DNA of 64,000 nucleotides from Bimastos eiseni (taxonomy: Eukaryota > Annelida > Clitellata > Crassiclitellata > Lumbricidae): the NCBI GenBank assembly GCA_959347315.1, contig OY365813.1:21396854-21460853 (forward strand), read 5' to 3'. The position numbers and the translations under genes were made by a program. The notes below the pieces were generated by a model, which did not search any database, was not told where the DNA came from, and saw nothing but the letters and a program-made list of their open reading frames with translations. Shown in pieces: positions 1 through 12,400 of this stretch; position 1 is the stretch's first letter, and every line of letters begins with the position of its first letter.

Positions 1-403
1 TGACAATTAGGCCCTAAATGCTTATGATCTCATCCATGCACAGAACATAGGATAGTCAAGCGCAAACTGATTTAGGTTTTTCTTGATCTCATTATATTTA
101 TGGCTTTTTGTATCAAAACATAGTATTCTTTTTGATAGCTATTATCAATATGGTAAATTATGTTATATGACGCATCAGTTCGGAACTGAACAGGATTTAA
201 AATGACACCGTTAAATGCAATTAATTAACCCCATTTTAAATGAGTTTTGCTTTGAGATATAAATAGTTGCACTAATATAAGACGCACACAATAGTCTGGG
301 GCAAATTTAGATGACACATTTTTATTCTAATTGATAAATTTAGTTTAAATTAATATTTTCTGTGCTGCCCAGATGTTGATTACAATGCTGGGAAATAACT
401 TAC

Positions 404-646
404 CAAAATCATTCCACAACCACCAGAGAAATCGTACTCCAACCCAATACCTCCTTGCAAAAGATAGATCCAGCCACTGCGTGAAGTTTATGTTGGCGTT
501 CCTTAAGTCTCCAAATGAAGCCAGATCACCTCCTTGCATCAAACATCTATTTCTGGCATCGTAAAAGGAACCATTATCCATTGATGCAACGTAGCATTTG
601 TCACCAGATCGAAGAACGTTTCCACTTTGACGTTGACAGTCGCTAC
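404..646 (-). CDS. Gene L exon 4: first half of CTLD2
   Basis: Acceptor TTTAATTTAG at 647-648, donor G|GTAAGT at 403-402, phase 1 at both ends. Encodes GSDCQRQSGN, then KCYVAS, YDARNRCLMQGGDLASF and YWVGVRFLWWLWND. Nearly identical to the gene M exon at 16545-16787. Confidence 0.85.
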
Positions 647-3334
647 CTAAATTAAAAGTATATCTTCTAATGAGTTATATAAAATTAAAGTATAGTGAGT
701 TGCCCAGTTACAACACGATGGTACACGCAATTGCTCTGTGTTAGGCAGAATCAAAGCGCATTTCAGGATTAGGGAAACATTATGAGAAAGGAATAATCAA
801 AACTGTGGATGAAATAAGAAGCTCTAGAAAATATTTGTCTCTGAAAAGATTCTCGAGATTCCATCTGGTTGTGCATGAAAGTAAAAACTCTTTAGTAATA
901 ATTGATTCACTCAATCGGCCTCCAGAAGAGCTGGCTCTGAGTTGTGTTAGGATCCACAAATTACTGGAAAGAAAGACACCCTAGTTAGTTGAGAATCACT
1001 CTGAAATTAACGTTTGTATTTGGATTGTCAAGCAAGCAAATGATGAACTGTATATAGTCTAACCCTGAAAATAATAACTAGTCAAGAAGAAATTTAAAAT
1101 ATGCAGGAAGGAACATTGCGTCTAACAAAAACTGATTACCAATGTCGTTGACTGAGAGAGTTTTGAATGACGTGCTACTAGACGAATTTCAGACGAAAGC
1201 TATGGCTATCAACTCTGAGACTAAGTGTGTGTTGTCTATATCAATTATGGAGACACTAGAATCCATTCACAATAACTCTAAACAAATGACTTGATATTGG
1301 TTTAAAAGTGTTCTGTGCTTGCTATAGACTGATTTTTTTTATAAAGCAGCGGATTTGGAAGACTATTTACGATGAAAAATTGATTAGGACTGCCCTGCTT
1401 GAGGTGTGTGCGGTACCAAAATATTCGCGGTATTAATTTATTCTTGCATGCTAGAAGACAGCATGTCCAAATATCAACATCGAGTTAGCCCTGGATTTGC
1501 AAACATATTAAGACTGCCAGGTAAACATGCAAGGACAGAGTTTTTACGCTATGACGTTGGAATAAATTAACGAAGATGACGTACCGAAAAATTCGCAGAT
1601 GTAGCGCCATGTTTCTATTGGATGAGTAGCAATCAGGTGAACATACGGTTGGTCATTAGTCGGACCCGTTAAGCTTGCGACGTGTGTGTCGAAAGTATTG
1701 CTACTGCTTAGGCTGGCATCTATGCATAAAAGTGTATACACACACCCACTAAATGTTTATTTATAGTGATGAAATGGGGTTTTCTCTACGTTTAGAACCT
1801 GTTTGTATTTGTGGATTTCAGTTCAAAGCTACCGTTAACTCTCGGAATTCGGAAGTCGGTGATACCTGCATGAGATATTTCTTCGGCGCTAGCCATCTAA
1901 GAGCTCAGCTAGGCTACTCGTTCAATTTACTCATCGTAAGTGGATTAATATAAATAGGTAATTGCAGTATGGACTAATTAATGATAAACTGAATTAAAGA
2001 AAAGGCAGTGGGTAATTTTAACTTTTAGCATTCTCATGGTGCCAGGAATCTTGAACAACTTTTTCAGCCATATGAGTATAATTTGAAACTTATAATTGCT
2101 ATCCACAGTGTCCCCTCGATAATTCGAAAGTTCGATAGTCCGAAGATTATATACTCCGACACTAAATTAACTAGAAGCTGGATTAATTGATGAAAACAAT
2201 GCGTGAAACTGGGAGCTGGATTTATATGAAAAGAATCATGCTTAAGTAGAAGCTGGATAAATGAAAAGAATGGTGCAATTCAGCTCCTAGCCAAACATAG
2301 GCCTAATTCTTTCATCAAGCCATGCAGGCATTATCCAGCTACCTTTAAAACCGCGATCTTATCACTTATCGACCGGACACCATGCAATCTTCGGACTATC
2401 GAACCTTCGGACTATAGACACAGAACCATGAAATTTACCTATCTTTAGATCGCTGATGACGCTGGAATTGAGCCACTGCCAGTTGTTTGCCATGACTCGA
2501 TTAGCATTTGCCCAAAAATATAAAATGCCATCTTCTATTCCGTTTGATGTTCGAAGATATGAAATAAACGTCTCTAATTGTGTCTGAACTTCATCGCTAT
2601 TGATTACAGGCAGAGTGGCGTCGATCTCATTGCATCGCCTTTGAGCGTCGGCGAAGCTAACCGTTCCTCCTATTATTTTACTGAAACAGTGCATCTCCGT
2701 GGTAGAGTTGTAGCATTCTGTGAAGTTAGAACACTCTACATTCCTTGTGCAGCAGCAAAACACTACAAGGAATTCAAAAATTAGTCAAACAGGCAAAGGG
2801 TACCAAATGATTAGGGTCTACTCTTGGATCTCGTCGACTGTATAATAATTATAAAGTGCCCGTCTTGTAGGCCGCATTCCTAGGTTTGGGCGAGTTTCTG
2901 AGTACACGCGGGATGTACTCCACTGGCTTCCTTACCCACAGCGTATTGTTTATCGGGTTTCTATTCTGGCATGGCGCTGTATTGAGGATTGAGCAACACC
3001 ATATATGCGGGAGCTCCGCTGCTCCACTACTCATTTTCAACGCCGTTGCTCTCTCCGCTCAGCTTGACAAGCTGAGCTTATTGTACCCCGTTCCCGGACT
3101 GTTATGAAGCAGCGGCGCGCCTTCTCAGTGTCTGGTCCTGCGACATGGAATGGGCTCCCTACCATCCTTCGACAAATATCTACATGTATTAATCAGTCTG
3201 CCCGGTTTCCAACTACTCTTAAGACTGTTCTGTTCGGCCGGGGTTGAGCTGGGAGCTTCTGCGCTTCTGAATAGGCAAACTTTAAGGAGCGCTATTGAAA
3301 ACTACTGTGATAATAATAATAATGATAAAAATAA

Positions 3335-3381
<47 letters not shown>

Positions 3382-3959
3382 GTGTATAGAAGATAAAGAC
3401 AGTAACGAACAAAATTAAGGAGCATTCGAAAGTACCGTTGATTCAAATAATGCCCCGACGTCATATAACATGTCATAGCATAGGCCAAATGGGATTTTTA
3501 GTTATTCAGATGACGTTTAGTCTGTGATAAAACAGATAAAAATAACCTGGGACATTCTTGATTGCCTTATTTTCCTCGCATCCATTTATATGCTGTGATA
3601 GTATTAATTAAGGGAGTTTTAGCTTCAACGCTAAGTCAACAATACTTGAACTGAACAATGTCTGCTTTAGGCCTAATGTCGAATTCCTCATCCTAGACAA
3701 TTTATGCACGTGCCCTCGAGTTGCCTTGTTTATTGCTAAAATGTAAAACCACTCCCACTGTAGCGAATCTCTAAGTGGAACATAAATGCACTTATAAATA
3801 AACGTCATCTGCCGCGTCGGTCGTTTCTGACATTTGCGTCATTTGTGGTAGTGTAGAATTTGCCTTACCTGCAAACAGAATAACAAATTTTAACATTGCA
3901 TTTGGAAGGTATATCCAACGAGAGACGTTTCCAAAATCAGACAATGGCTGAGTCTAACT
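404..3959 (-). CDS. Gene L: two-CTLD receptor, 5' part (3' part beyond left edge)
   Basis: Exons on the minus strand: 3869-3959 (ATG at 3896), 2439-2762, 1585-1719, 404-646; all join in phase 1. The protein starts MLKFVILFAV (signal peptide), then CTLD1 (ECYNSTTEMHCF, AQRRCNEID, FWANANR, NWQWLNSS, ending WRYICEFFG) and the first half of CTLD2 (DKCYVASMD, ARNRCLMQGGDLASF, YWVGVRFLWWLW). C-type lectin-like domains bind proteins or sugars outside the cell; the EPN/QPD and WND calcium-sugar motifs are absent, so protein or calcium-independent binding is more likely (inference). By comparison with M, A and B, the second half of CTLD2, stalk, membrane and tail exons should lie left of position 1. 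Closest relative in the window is gene M, about 16 kb to the right. The family assignment is sure; the ligand is unknown. Confidence 0.8.
1585..1719 (-). CDS. Gene L exon 3: second half of CTLD1
   Basis: Acceptor ATGCATAG, donor G|GTACGT, phase 1-1, 135 nt. Encodes DASLSSSNTF, then LTGPTNDQPYVHLIATH and WRYICEFFG, the closing strand and last cysteine of the fold. Paralogous to 18943-19077. Confidence 0.8.
2107..2423. mobile_element. MITE with sub-repeated terminal inverted repeats
   Basis: Left end about 2107-2147 and right end about 2384-2423 are inverted copies that share GTTCGATAGTCCGAAGATT. Each end also holds a second, diverged copy of the same TTCGATA-GTCCGAAG unit. The interior repeats GAAGCTGGATNNATGAAAAG. 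No transposase is encoded. The right end lies 14 bp inside the intron from the donor of gene L exon 2. Confidence 0.6.
2439..2762 (-). CDS. Gene L exon 2: first half of CTLD1
   Basis: Acceptor TTCCTTGTAG, donor ATAG|GTAAAT, phase 1-1, 324 nt. Contains ECYNSTTEMHCF, ADAQRRCNEIDATLPVI, ILYFWANANR and NWQWLNSSVISDL. The paralogous M exon lacks two bases just before the donor. Confidence 0.82.
2865..3383 (+). mobile_element. 5'-truncated CR1/L2-like LINE 3' end with (TAA)n tail
   Basis: Homologous to 44545-44985 and 61400-61845: reverse-transcriptase C-terminal remnants (RDVLHWLP-like reading, broken by frameshifts), then AAGGAGCGCTATTGAAAAC and a (TAATAA)n tail at about 3308-3382. It lies in the first intron of gene L. 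Confidence 0.7.
3869..3959 (-). CDS. Gene L exon with 5' UTR and signal peptide
   Basis: ATG at 3896-3894 gives MLKFVILFA, then donor G|GTAAGG in phase 1. Upstream, CTTGCAG at 3960-3966 is a good acceptor that is conserved in M and B, so a further non-coding first exon is likely. Genes M (MLKAGQAIILLIVA) and B (MSRFALLLA) have the same layout. Confidence 0.7.
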
Positions 3960-5154
3960 CTGCAAGAAAAACGAAGACGTCCGGTGAGTCACTCGTTTTA
4001 AAAGCCAATTGTGGAGCCGTGACTATGCGGTTATTAATAGACTCTTGTATTTTATGATGTAACATATATATAAATGTATATATATTATATATTAATATAT
4101 ATAATATATATTGCTCTTTATGCTATTCTCCGTCTCCTCTACTTTTAGATTCGCCTGTAACAAGTCAACGCATACACGTACCACAGCTGTTGCAAAAGGC
4201 CAAATAAATTACAATGGAATCAGTCAACGATGAAGCAGGCGGCAAGCATCTGCTACACCAAAGGGTGTTCAACTTTTCTAAGGGTGGGCCACTAGAATAT
4301 TATCCAGCATGTCGCCGACATGGGTGCTGAAGACCCAATAAAAATTAAGATAGGGGAATGGACGGAGGATCGGTATTATTTTTCCAATCATAGATAATGA
4401 ATTCACGACTAAATCCCTACTGGTACCGGCCATAATAAACTAACAGTCAAATTAGGTTTATAAAAAGTTAATTACCAGTATCGAACGTCACATAAAACTC
4501 ATTAAGTTCGTGGTCAATCTATTCTTGTAACCACGTGTAGCACGATCATTACTCAAATCTATCTTGTTCTGGTGCTAAGAATATTAATCTGTGTCAAGCT
4601 GACTTGTAATAGCAAGCTCAGCCTACAACATTATCTAATGAAATTGTGTAGTCATTGGGCAGAGCTCAGCAGGCCAGAAAACTGTCGCTAGCTCAGTCCC
4701 AAGGCTTTTTGATAACCTTGCACTATACGATTCAGGACGGTAGATGCATGTAGATGCCGTCTCAATGATACACCGAAGTTGCTCTTTTGCTACACTCACC
4801 AAAAAGCAGTTGACGAACATTCCCAATCATAAAATGATTCAAGTAGATCTATATACACGATTGCTACTTAATATAAAAACACACATAGCCTATTGCTAAA
4901 TATTTCTTTTGTACAGTTTAACTTTAAAACATTCCATGCCAAATGTACCGTAATACATGTATAAAATACGATACATAATTTTTAAAGATACAATTCAATC
5001 ATTCCGCCAGTGAATGAACTGGTTTTCCTTTGGTGGCATTTACACGGTGCTGAGAAAGCATGCAGATTTACCCTACAATTTATTACTGAATAGTCCATGC
5101 TTATGTACATACATGTATATGCAAGTTCATACATATTCAAATACATTTTATAAT

Positions 5155-5270
5155 AGTCATCGTTGGCTGACCAACACCATAAGAGAAGGATCTTGACGGC
5201 TTTGAATACTCTCAATCGCACCCAGTATTGTTGCTTGAAACCATACAACTGAATGATAAAGGACTTACAT
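5155..5270 (-). promoter_or_regulatory. Conserved upstream module, copy of gene L
   Basis: The order TCATCGTTGGCTGA, AAGAGAAGGATCTTGACG, TTTGAATACTCT, GTATTGTTGCTTGAAACCA, CAACTGAATGATAAA recurs upstream of M (21708-21812), B (32547-32655; a partial copy at 33700-33770) and A (56181-56275). It has no conserved reading frame. It may be an untranslated first exon or an enhancer. Confidence 0.4.
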
Positions 5271-6624
5271 TCATAGCTTCGAATCATGATTTTGTGTTCA
5301 TGCGTCATGCGAGCTACAAGCATATACGGCAATACCAGACTTCAATAGCTGTGGGATGAGTTAAATAGGGCAGAAGATCTTAATCCGTGAGCAATTATAA
5401 TATATATATATATATATTAAATATTAATATATATATATAAATATAAAATATATAATTGTATTTTTTAAAACTTTTTTATTAAGGAAATGGGCTGTGGGTT
5501 GTTCTGTACAAGTCCGCTTAAGACTTAGACAACATTTCTTGTCCAGCTTTTCTTCGCCACTCATTGCACTCTGATAGTGCCAGTCCCAAGCCTGAATAAA
5601 GGAGGAGGGCGACGCTAATGAGCGTTGTTATTACACAGTGTCGTTAAACTGCAACTAACCAGCCAACTTCTCTAGATTTTATCACCAGGCCTCTTCAGAA
5701 CTACCCATATCGTTTTCATAAAGCTCACCTAACCTGTATATACACTACACAGCAATGCGCGTGTAAGATACGATATGTTTTGAGAGATTCTTAGGCTTGG
5801 TCTAGCAAGTTGGTTCGTCAGCCATGCAAGTCAAAAGTGCTCCGAAACTGCGCCCATAAAGAAACATGGTCAAAGTGACTTGAAACCACAAGGGTTCAGA
5901 TGAATATACTGCTCGGCCGTGTGTAAATAAGCAAATGTCCCATCGGCAGTCTTAGCAGCAAAAACAGGCCGATATAGACTGCAATGTTTTGTGAAGTTAT
6001 GACGTTCGAGCGAAAATAGTTCCTAAACATATAATGGTTCGTTCACGTGACCAGATTTCTGTCTAAAAATAGAAGTGATCGTTCGACATCATAATTTTGC
6101 TGTCGTGAAAATAATGTTTGTCCAAATGATGACTGATTAAGTACAAACTGCATTCTTCGTCCCGATGCCACAAGATTAAGGGACACTGAACACAGAGTGA
6201 CCTGTCAGCTGAGGTGTGACATCGCTACCTAAGTTCCACACGTGTGCGAATCCGCTGTATTGGTACAAATGTCGTTTAATACGAAAATGGTTGAGACCGT
6301 AGCGAATGCCAACACTCAACATCCTATTTATAACAGAACTTTTTATCATTTAGCAAAGGTCTAATACTATTTCCCAAACGGCAACGCACCAAACACTCTA
6401 GAAATATTATTAAAGTGATAAACCTCCAGAAACTTGATTAGCCTCACACGATGCAACATCTTCAGATGAGGGAACACTTAGACATCTAGCCTGCAATACA
6501 TGAGCATACACTCACACGGGGCAACATTCTCTGTCATATAAATTTATGAGTTCATTGCTAGATGCAAACGTAGTGGGGGGGGGCATGAAAAAGAAATTGA
6601 CTTCCAAATTAGATGGTCCTTAGA

Positions 6625-6700
6625 GTGATGGATAAGAAATTGGCGTGCAGAGCAGAGGAAGAGAGTTCGATTCCCACCACCCAACGGTTGACTAGCCATC
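6625..6700 (+). repeat. tRNA-like / SINE-like fragment
   Basis: A tRNA box B-like GAGTTCGATTCCCACC follows a possible box A about 45 bp upstream. No complete cloverleaf could be drawn. It could be a decayed SINE head. Confidence 0.25.
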
Positions 6701-7383
6701 CATTTGCTAGGCACAGCATTTGTTAAATTAGATGTACAATATGGTAGGAGCCTTGCATGGCTACCATCAGTTAAAATAGGATCCTATAATAATTCGTCGT
6801 CATCCGTTCATACTGAACTTGCAATCGTATTTTGTCAGTTTAAAGTTAAGCAAAGAAATAATTTGTACACCATTATAGGTGGCAAACGGCATTAAATCAA
6901 CATTCCTGATAATTATAATATATATGAAAATATAGGATGCAAAGGGTGTTGAGTCTGGTTGCTAACTTCAAGTAGGCCGATCAGGGTTTCCAATTTGGCA
7001 TAACATGAATTCATTCCTTCCCTTGAATTCTCCGATCGAAAGCCTGTCACCTATTATACTTCAGGCAGTGAAATGAAGTTAAATCGAGCAAGTTCAATTA
7101 TGTTTATTGGGTATTTGATATCCATGGCACATGATCTCTATCGCTTTATCAGCAATAAATAATAATTCTGTCTGATTTTTTTAGTGAAAGTTGCCAGTTC
7201 GTATCTGACGATTTGCCGCGTCAGTCCATATTGCAAACGCTATCTGGCCTATTCAGCATGAAACGTTTGACCGTCACGATGATGGTTTTTATAGAATAGT
7301 ATAAATGTAATTAATAACTCAAATCGCTTCAGTTTCTAATACAGAAGCATCCACGATTGCGCATTTGTAATATCGTGGCTTCC

Positions 7384-7614
7384 TTAGAGAAATTGTGGCG
7401 GTGCGTATTCAGTTTGTCCAGATGCTGAATTGGCTCCATTTGCCTCGGCTATCTGTCTTGAAATCGTTGACAGAATGACTGTTCCGTAAGCTGAGTCTCC
7501 TACTTCGTTCCTATAGATGTCAGTCGGAGCCTAAAAGGGTCCATCGACCGACGATTCTTTATGTTGGCGATTGGCTGATTATGTTGAAGATATAGTTTTA
7601 TGTCGACGCTTCCG
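7384..7614 (-). pseudogene. Decayed cytoplasmic-tail exon belonging to gene M
   Basis: Aligns along its length with the intact tail exons of B (23750-23945) and A (42935-43148): RRHKTISST, GDSAYGTV, ISRQIAEANGANS, SGQTEYAPPQFL, stop. In the homologous frame it carries two early stops (TAA after KTISST, TAG after DGPF). The second tyrosine motif reads YAPP instead of YAPL, and the phase-2 acceptor context is shifted. It cannot give a normal tail. The SAYGTV core is still readable. Confidence 0.75.
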
Positions 7615-8313
7615 CTAATTGAAACACCTCTTGAAATAGTCTGTGTTGGGTGATTGATGATGATGACTACACTGTTGCATTTGATCGCTTAGACATTATG
7701 AGAGCCACTCAATAATTGTACACACAGTGAAAAGTAAATGCGCCTCAGAAAGTGTACATACTCTAAACGTGTTTACTTTAAACGATCTTATGACATTGTT
7801 CCTCCTTTTTAAGAGTATCTAATGGCATGTGCCATTTGATTGAACTGCCTTACAGTAGGCTACGGAGAGGAGACAACTAGTGAAACTGTGTTATAGTCAC
7901 GACGAGTAGCCTACTAAGGCAGATCATCGTATTTCTGTCTATCACCCTCGTTCTCCACAGCAGAACATTCAATGCCATCGCCAGTGATGGTGTTTGAAAA
8001 TGTGGAATCGATCACCTGGTCCTCCATATTGGTTGCTGATGCAGACTCGTTCTTGACCACCTCTAAGTATTATCCTTTGTGTCTGTCTGTGCGTCGTGGT
8101 GGGAGTTAGCCATTAGGATGGTACTAGATGAACGATAAAGTCCTGCAGTTCAAGTAAACAACATGAACATTAATGTAATGCTAATACTGTTATATACGGC
8201 ATACGTGTATTATTGAATGAATGAATAAATAAATAAATTATTTAATAATACCAGATATACCTGCCAGGTGTCAATATTTGAAGTAGAGCCACGGTAAATC
8301 GGACTCAGTCTCT

Positions 8314-8726
8314 AAGAGAAGAGAAGAGAAGAGAAGAGAAGAGAAGAGAAGAGAAGAGAAGAGAAGAGAAGAGAAGAGAAGAGAAGAGAAGAGAAGAGAA
8401 GAGAAGAGAAGAGAAGAGAAGAGAAGAGAAGAGAAGAGAAGAGAAGAGAAGAGAAGAGAAGAGAAGAGAAGAGAAGAGAAGAGAAGAGAAGAGAAGAGAA
8501 GAGAAGAGAAGAGAAGAGAAGAGAAGAGAAGAGAAGAGAAGAGAAGAGAAGAGAAGAGAAGAGAAGAGAAGAGAAGAGAAGAGAAGAGAAGAGAAGAGAA
8601 GAGAAGAGAAGAGAAAGAGAAGAGAAGAGAAGAGAAGAGAAGAGAAGAGAAGAGAAGAGAAGGAGAGAAGAGAAGAGAAGAGAAGAGAAGAGAAGAGAAG
8701 AGAAGAGAAGAGAAGAGAAGAGAAGA
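8314..8726. repeat. (AGAAG)n pentanucleotide microsatellite
   Basis: About 82 copies of a 5-bp unit with only two interruptions, near 8614 and 8662. It lies in the region 3' of the gene M membrane exon. The Leu/Phe/Ser-rich reading frame on the minus strand is an artefact of the repeat. Confidence 0.95.
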
Positions 8727-9341
8727 TGGCAGACCGAGGTCGGAAACTATTTGATCGTTGGGGTCATGAAACAGGTTTCTATTGCCGCATGAATTATGAT
8801 ATTGTTGATGCTGACTTAATAAGTAGAAGTATTTCAAAGCAGATCGCGGGGTGATTTTAAGCTGAGCCGATTGGATTGATTGCCCTACCAGGAAACATTT
8901 GACGAATTTAAAAAGATCAGAGGATCGTATGATGCGAGCAGGTGCCTGATAGTCAATTGCAGATAGGAGACTAGCAGTTTCAAGTGTCAAATAGTAATGC
9001 TCTTATATAGATTACAGCTATGCAGCTGTGTCTGTGATACGAAACTCTACACATGACTTTCTTCAGTGATTTCTGCCTTTAAGTTTGAATTGCATTATTG
9101 GTAGATGTGTACTCTTCGTTTTACCGATAATAAGACTTGCCGTGTCACGCGTTTGATCGTAAACAAATGGGCTAAGCTAATATATATATCGTGAAACAAT
9201 CGAAATGTTACAAGATAAAAAGCATAATTATTATAGACTAAGCCAAGCTAATAGACGAAGAATGTAGATATCGTGAAGCAACCAATAAATCTATGCTCAT
9301 TCTGAATTTGTGGTCATATAGGAAAGCGTATAATTTGAGAA

Positions 9342-9454
9342 TTAAGACCTATCTACAACGAACCTTCTTCGTCTAACACAGAAGACAGTGGTGACGATGA
9401 GTGCGATTAAGACGGGTATTCCGACTCCCAGTACAATTCCGATTCCCAACGCAA
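9342..9454 (-). CDS. Gene M transmembrane exon, read to stop
   Basis: Acceptor TTTTTTTAG at 9455-9463, phase 1. Encodes (I)ALGIGIVLGVGIPVLIALIVTT, then VFCVRRRRFVVDRS and TAA at 9342-9344. Homologous to the membrane exons of B, A and C but without their CG|GTRAGA donor. A weak donor AG|GTTCGT is the only obvious phase-2 alternative. Confidence 0.7.
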
Positions 9455-12400
9455 CTAAAAAAGATAGGACAGTGTTATAAGTATACGCATAATTTGAGTG
9501 GCGCTGAAACTTGATCCCCAAGCGGTGAGCTTTATATTAACTCCGCAATGCTCAACATAAATTAATTCCGAATACCTGTTTCAAATAAACTGTTCAAGAA
9601 TTCGATGCTGTCTGCATGGGCTAAATAAATAAATTAACTAAATGAATAAAACAGAGCGAGATGACGTGATGGCCAGTAAAGAGCTGCTATTTGGATCAAA
9701 ATATCTAATGTCTCAAATACGGCACATGGTCGTTAATTGCAATCAAAACACAATAAGGCGAAGTATGTCTATCTTTGGGTGTACGATTTTACAGTTCTTG
9801 TGGTACATCTCAATGCGATCTCAAATCTGATCTTTGAGATTTAGGATTACTCAATCACATGATCTTAGAGACTTACTGGCTCTTGAAGCTTTGGATGAAG
9901 ATTCCAATGAATTCAGTAAGTAGGCACAACCAGAACAGCCAGAGATTGTCGAATCTTTTGACGAGTCGACCGTTGCCACTGTTGACCCATTTGAAGAGTC
10001 AACCGATGACGCTGTTGACCCTTGAGATGAGTAAACTGATGCCATTGTTGACCCAATTGAAGAGTCAACCGATGCCACTGTTGACTCAATTGACGAGTCA
10101 ACTGATGAAACTGATGACTCCTGTGATGAGTAAACCGGTGCCATTGTTGACCCAATTGTAAAGTCAACCGATGCCACTGATGACCCCTGTGATGAATATA
10201 CCGATGCCATTGTTGACCCAAGTGAAGAGTCAACCGATGCCACTGTTGACTCAATTGACGAGTCAACTGATGAAACTGATGACTCCTGTGATGAGTAAAC
10301 CGGTGCCATTGTTGACCCAATTGTAAAATCAACCGATGCCACTGATGACCCCTGTGATGAATATACCGATGCCACTGTTGACTCACTTGACGAGTCAACT
10401 GATGAAACTGTTGACCCCTGTGATGAGTAAGCCGGTGCCATTGTTGACCCAATTGTAGAGTCAACCGATTCCACTGTAGACCCAATTGATTGGTCAACCG
10501 CAGCAACTGTTGACCCCTGTGATGGGTAAACCGATGCCACTGTTGACAAAGTTGAAGAATCAACCGATGCCACTGTTGACCCAACTAAAGAGTCAACCGA
10601 TGTCACTGTTGACTCACTTGACGAGTCAACCGAAGCCACTGTTGAACCCTGTGATAAGAACCCCGATGCCATTGTTGACCCAATTGAAGAGTCAACCGAT
10701 GCCACTGTTGACTCACTTGAAGTGTCAACCGATGCCACTGTTGACTCAAATGACGTATCAACCGATGCCACTGCTGATCCCTGTGATGAGTCAACCGATG
10801 CCACTGTTGACCCAATTGACGACTCAATTGATAAAACTGTTGACCCCTGTGATGAGTGAACCGATGCCACTGTTGACTCAATTGACGACTCAATTGATGA
10901 AACTGTTGACCCCTGTGATGAGTGAACCGATGCCTCTGTTGACCCAATTGACGAGTCAAGCGATGCCACTATTGACCCCTGTGGTGAGTAAACCGAGGCC
11001 AATGTTGACCCAATTGAAGAGTCAACCGATGCCACTGTTGACTCAATTGAAGAATCAACCGCTGCCACTGTTGACCCAATTGACGCATCAACCGATGCCA
11101 CTGCTGATCCCTGTGATGAGTAAACCGATGCCATTGTTGACCCAATTGTAGAGTCAACCGATGCCACTGTTGACCCAATTGACGACTCAGCTGATGAAAC
11201 TGTTGACCCCTGTGATGAGTGAACCGATGCCATTGTTGATCCAATTGACGGGTCAACCGATGCCACTGTTGACTCCTGTGATGAGAACACCGATGACACT
11301 GTTGACCCAATTGACGAGTCAACAGATGCCACTGTTGACCCAATTGACGACTCAACAGATGAAATTGCTGAACCCTGGGAAGAGTCAACCAATGCCACTG
11401 TTGACCCAATTGACGAGTCAGCCGATGCAACTGTTGACCTTTGTGATGAGTAAACCGATGCCACTGTTGACTCAATTGAAGAATCAACCGATGCCACTGT
11501 TGACTCAATTGACGTTTCAACCGATGCCACTGCTGATCCCTGTGATGAGTAAACCGATGCCATTGTTGACCCAATTGTCGACTCAACTGATGAAACTGCT
11601 GAACCCTGTGAAGAGTCAACCGATGCCTCTGTTGACCCAATTGACGTATCAACCGAAGCCACTATTGACCCCTGTGATGAGTAAACCGAGGCCAATGTTG
11701 ACCCAATTGAAGAATCAACCGATGCCACTGTTGACTCAATTGAAGAATCAACCGCTGCCACTGTTGACCCAATTGACGCATCAACCGATGCCACTGCTGA
11801 TCCCTGTGATGAGTAAACCGATGCCATTGTTGACCCAATTGTAGAGTCAACCGATGCCACTGTTGACCCAATTGACGACTCAGCGGATGAAACTGTTGAC
11901 CCCTGTGATGAGTGAACCGATGCCATTGTTGATCCAATTGACGGGTCAACCGATGCCACTGTTGACTCCTGTGATGAGAACACCGATGACACTGTTGACC
12001 CAATTGACGAGTCAACCGATGCCACTGTTGACCCAATTGACGACTCAACAGATGAAATTGCTGAACCCTGGGAAGAGTCAACCAATGCCACTGTTGACCC
12101 AATTGACGAGTCAGGCGATGCAACTGTTGACCTTTGTGATGAGTAAACCGATGCCACTGTTGACTCAATTGAAGAATCAACCGATGCCACTGTTGACTCA
12201 ATTGACGTTTCAACCGATGCCACTGCTGATCCCTGTGATGAGTAAACCGATGCCATTGTTGACCCAATTGTCGACTCAACTGATGAAACTGCTGAACCCT
12301 GTGAAGAGTCAACCGATGCCTCTGTTGACCCAATTGACGTATCAACCGAAGCCACTATTGACCCCTGTGATGAGTAAACCGAGGCCAATGTTGACCCAAT

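Larger units (their letters stand above)
3960..7383. other. Region 5' of gene L
   Basis: No coding exon seen. It holds an AT-rich microsatellite at about 4070-4112 (matched in gene M at 20704-20755), another at 5398-5452, the conserved upstream module at 5155-5270, and a tRNA-like stretch near 6630-6700. Much of it aligns loosely with 20600-23750 upstream of gene M, so it belongs to the tandem unit. Confidence 0.5.

Noticed and set aside
3150..3488. Poly-Asn and poly-Ile frames
   Set aside because: Readings of the (TAA)n tail of a LINE fragment.
6625..6700. Functional tRNA gene
   Set aside because: A box B-like sequence is present but no complete set of stems could be drawn.
8271..8990. 239-codon frame of SLLFS repeats
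   Set aside because: Pure translation of the AGAAG microsatellite with no splice or homology support.
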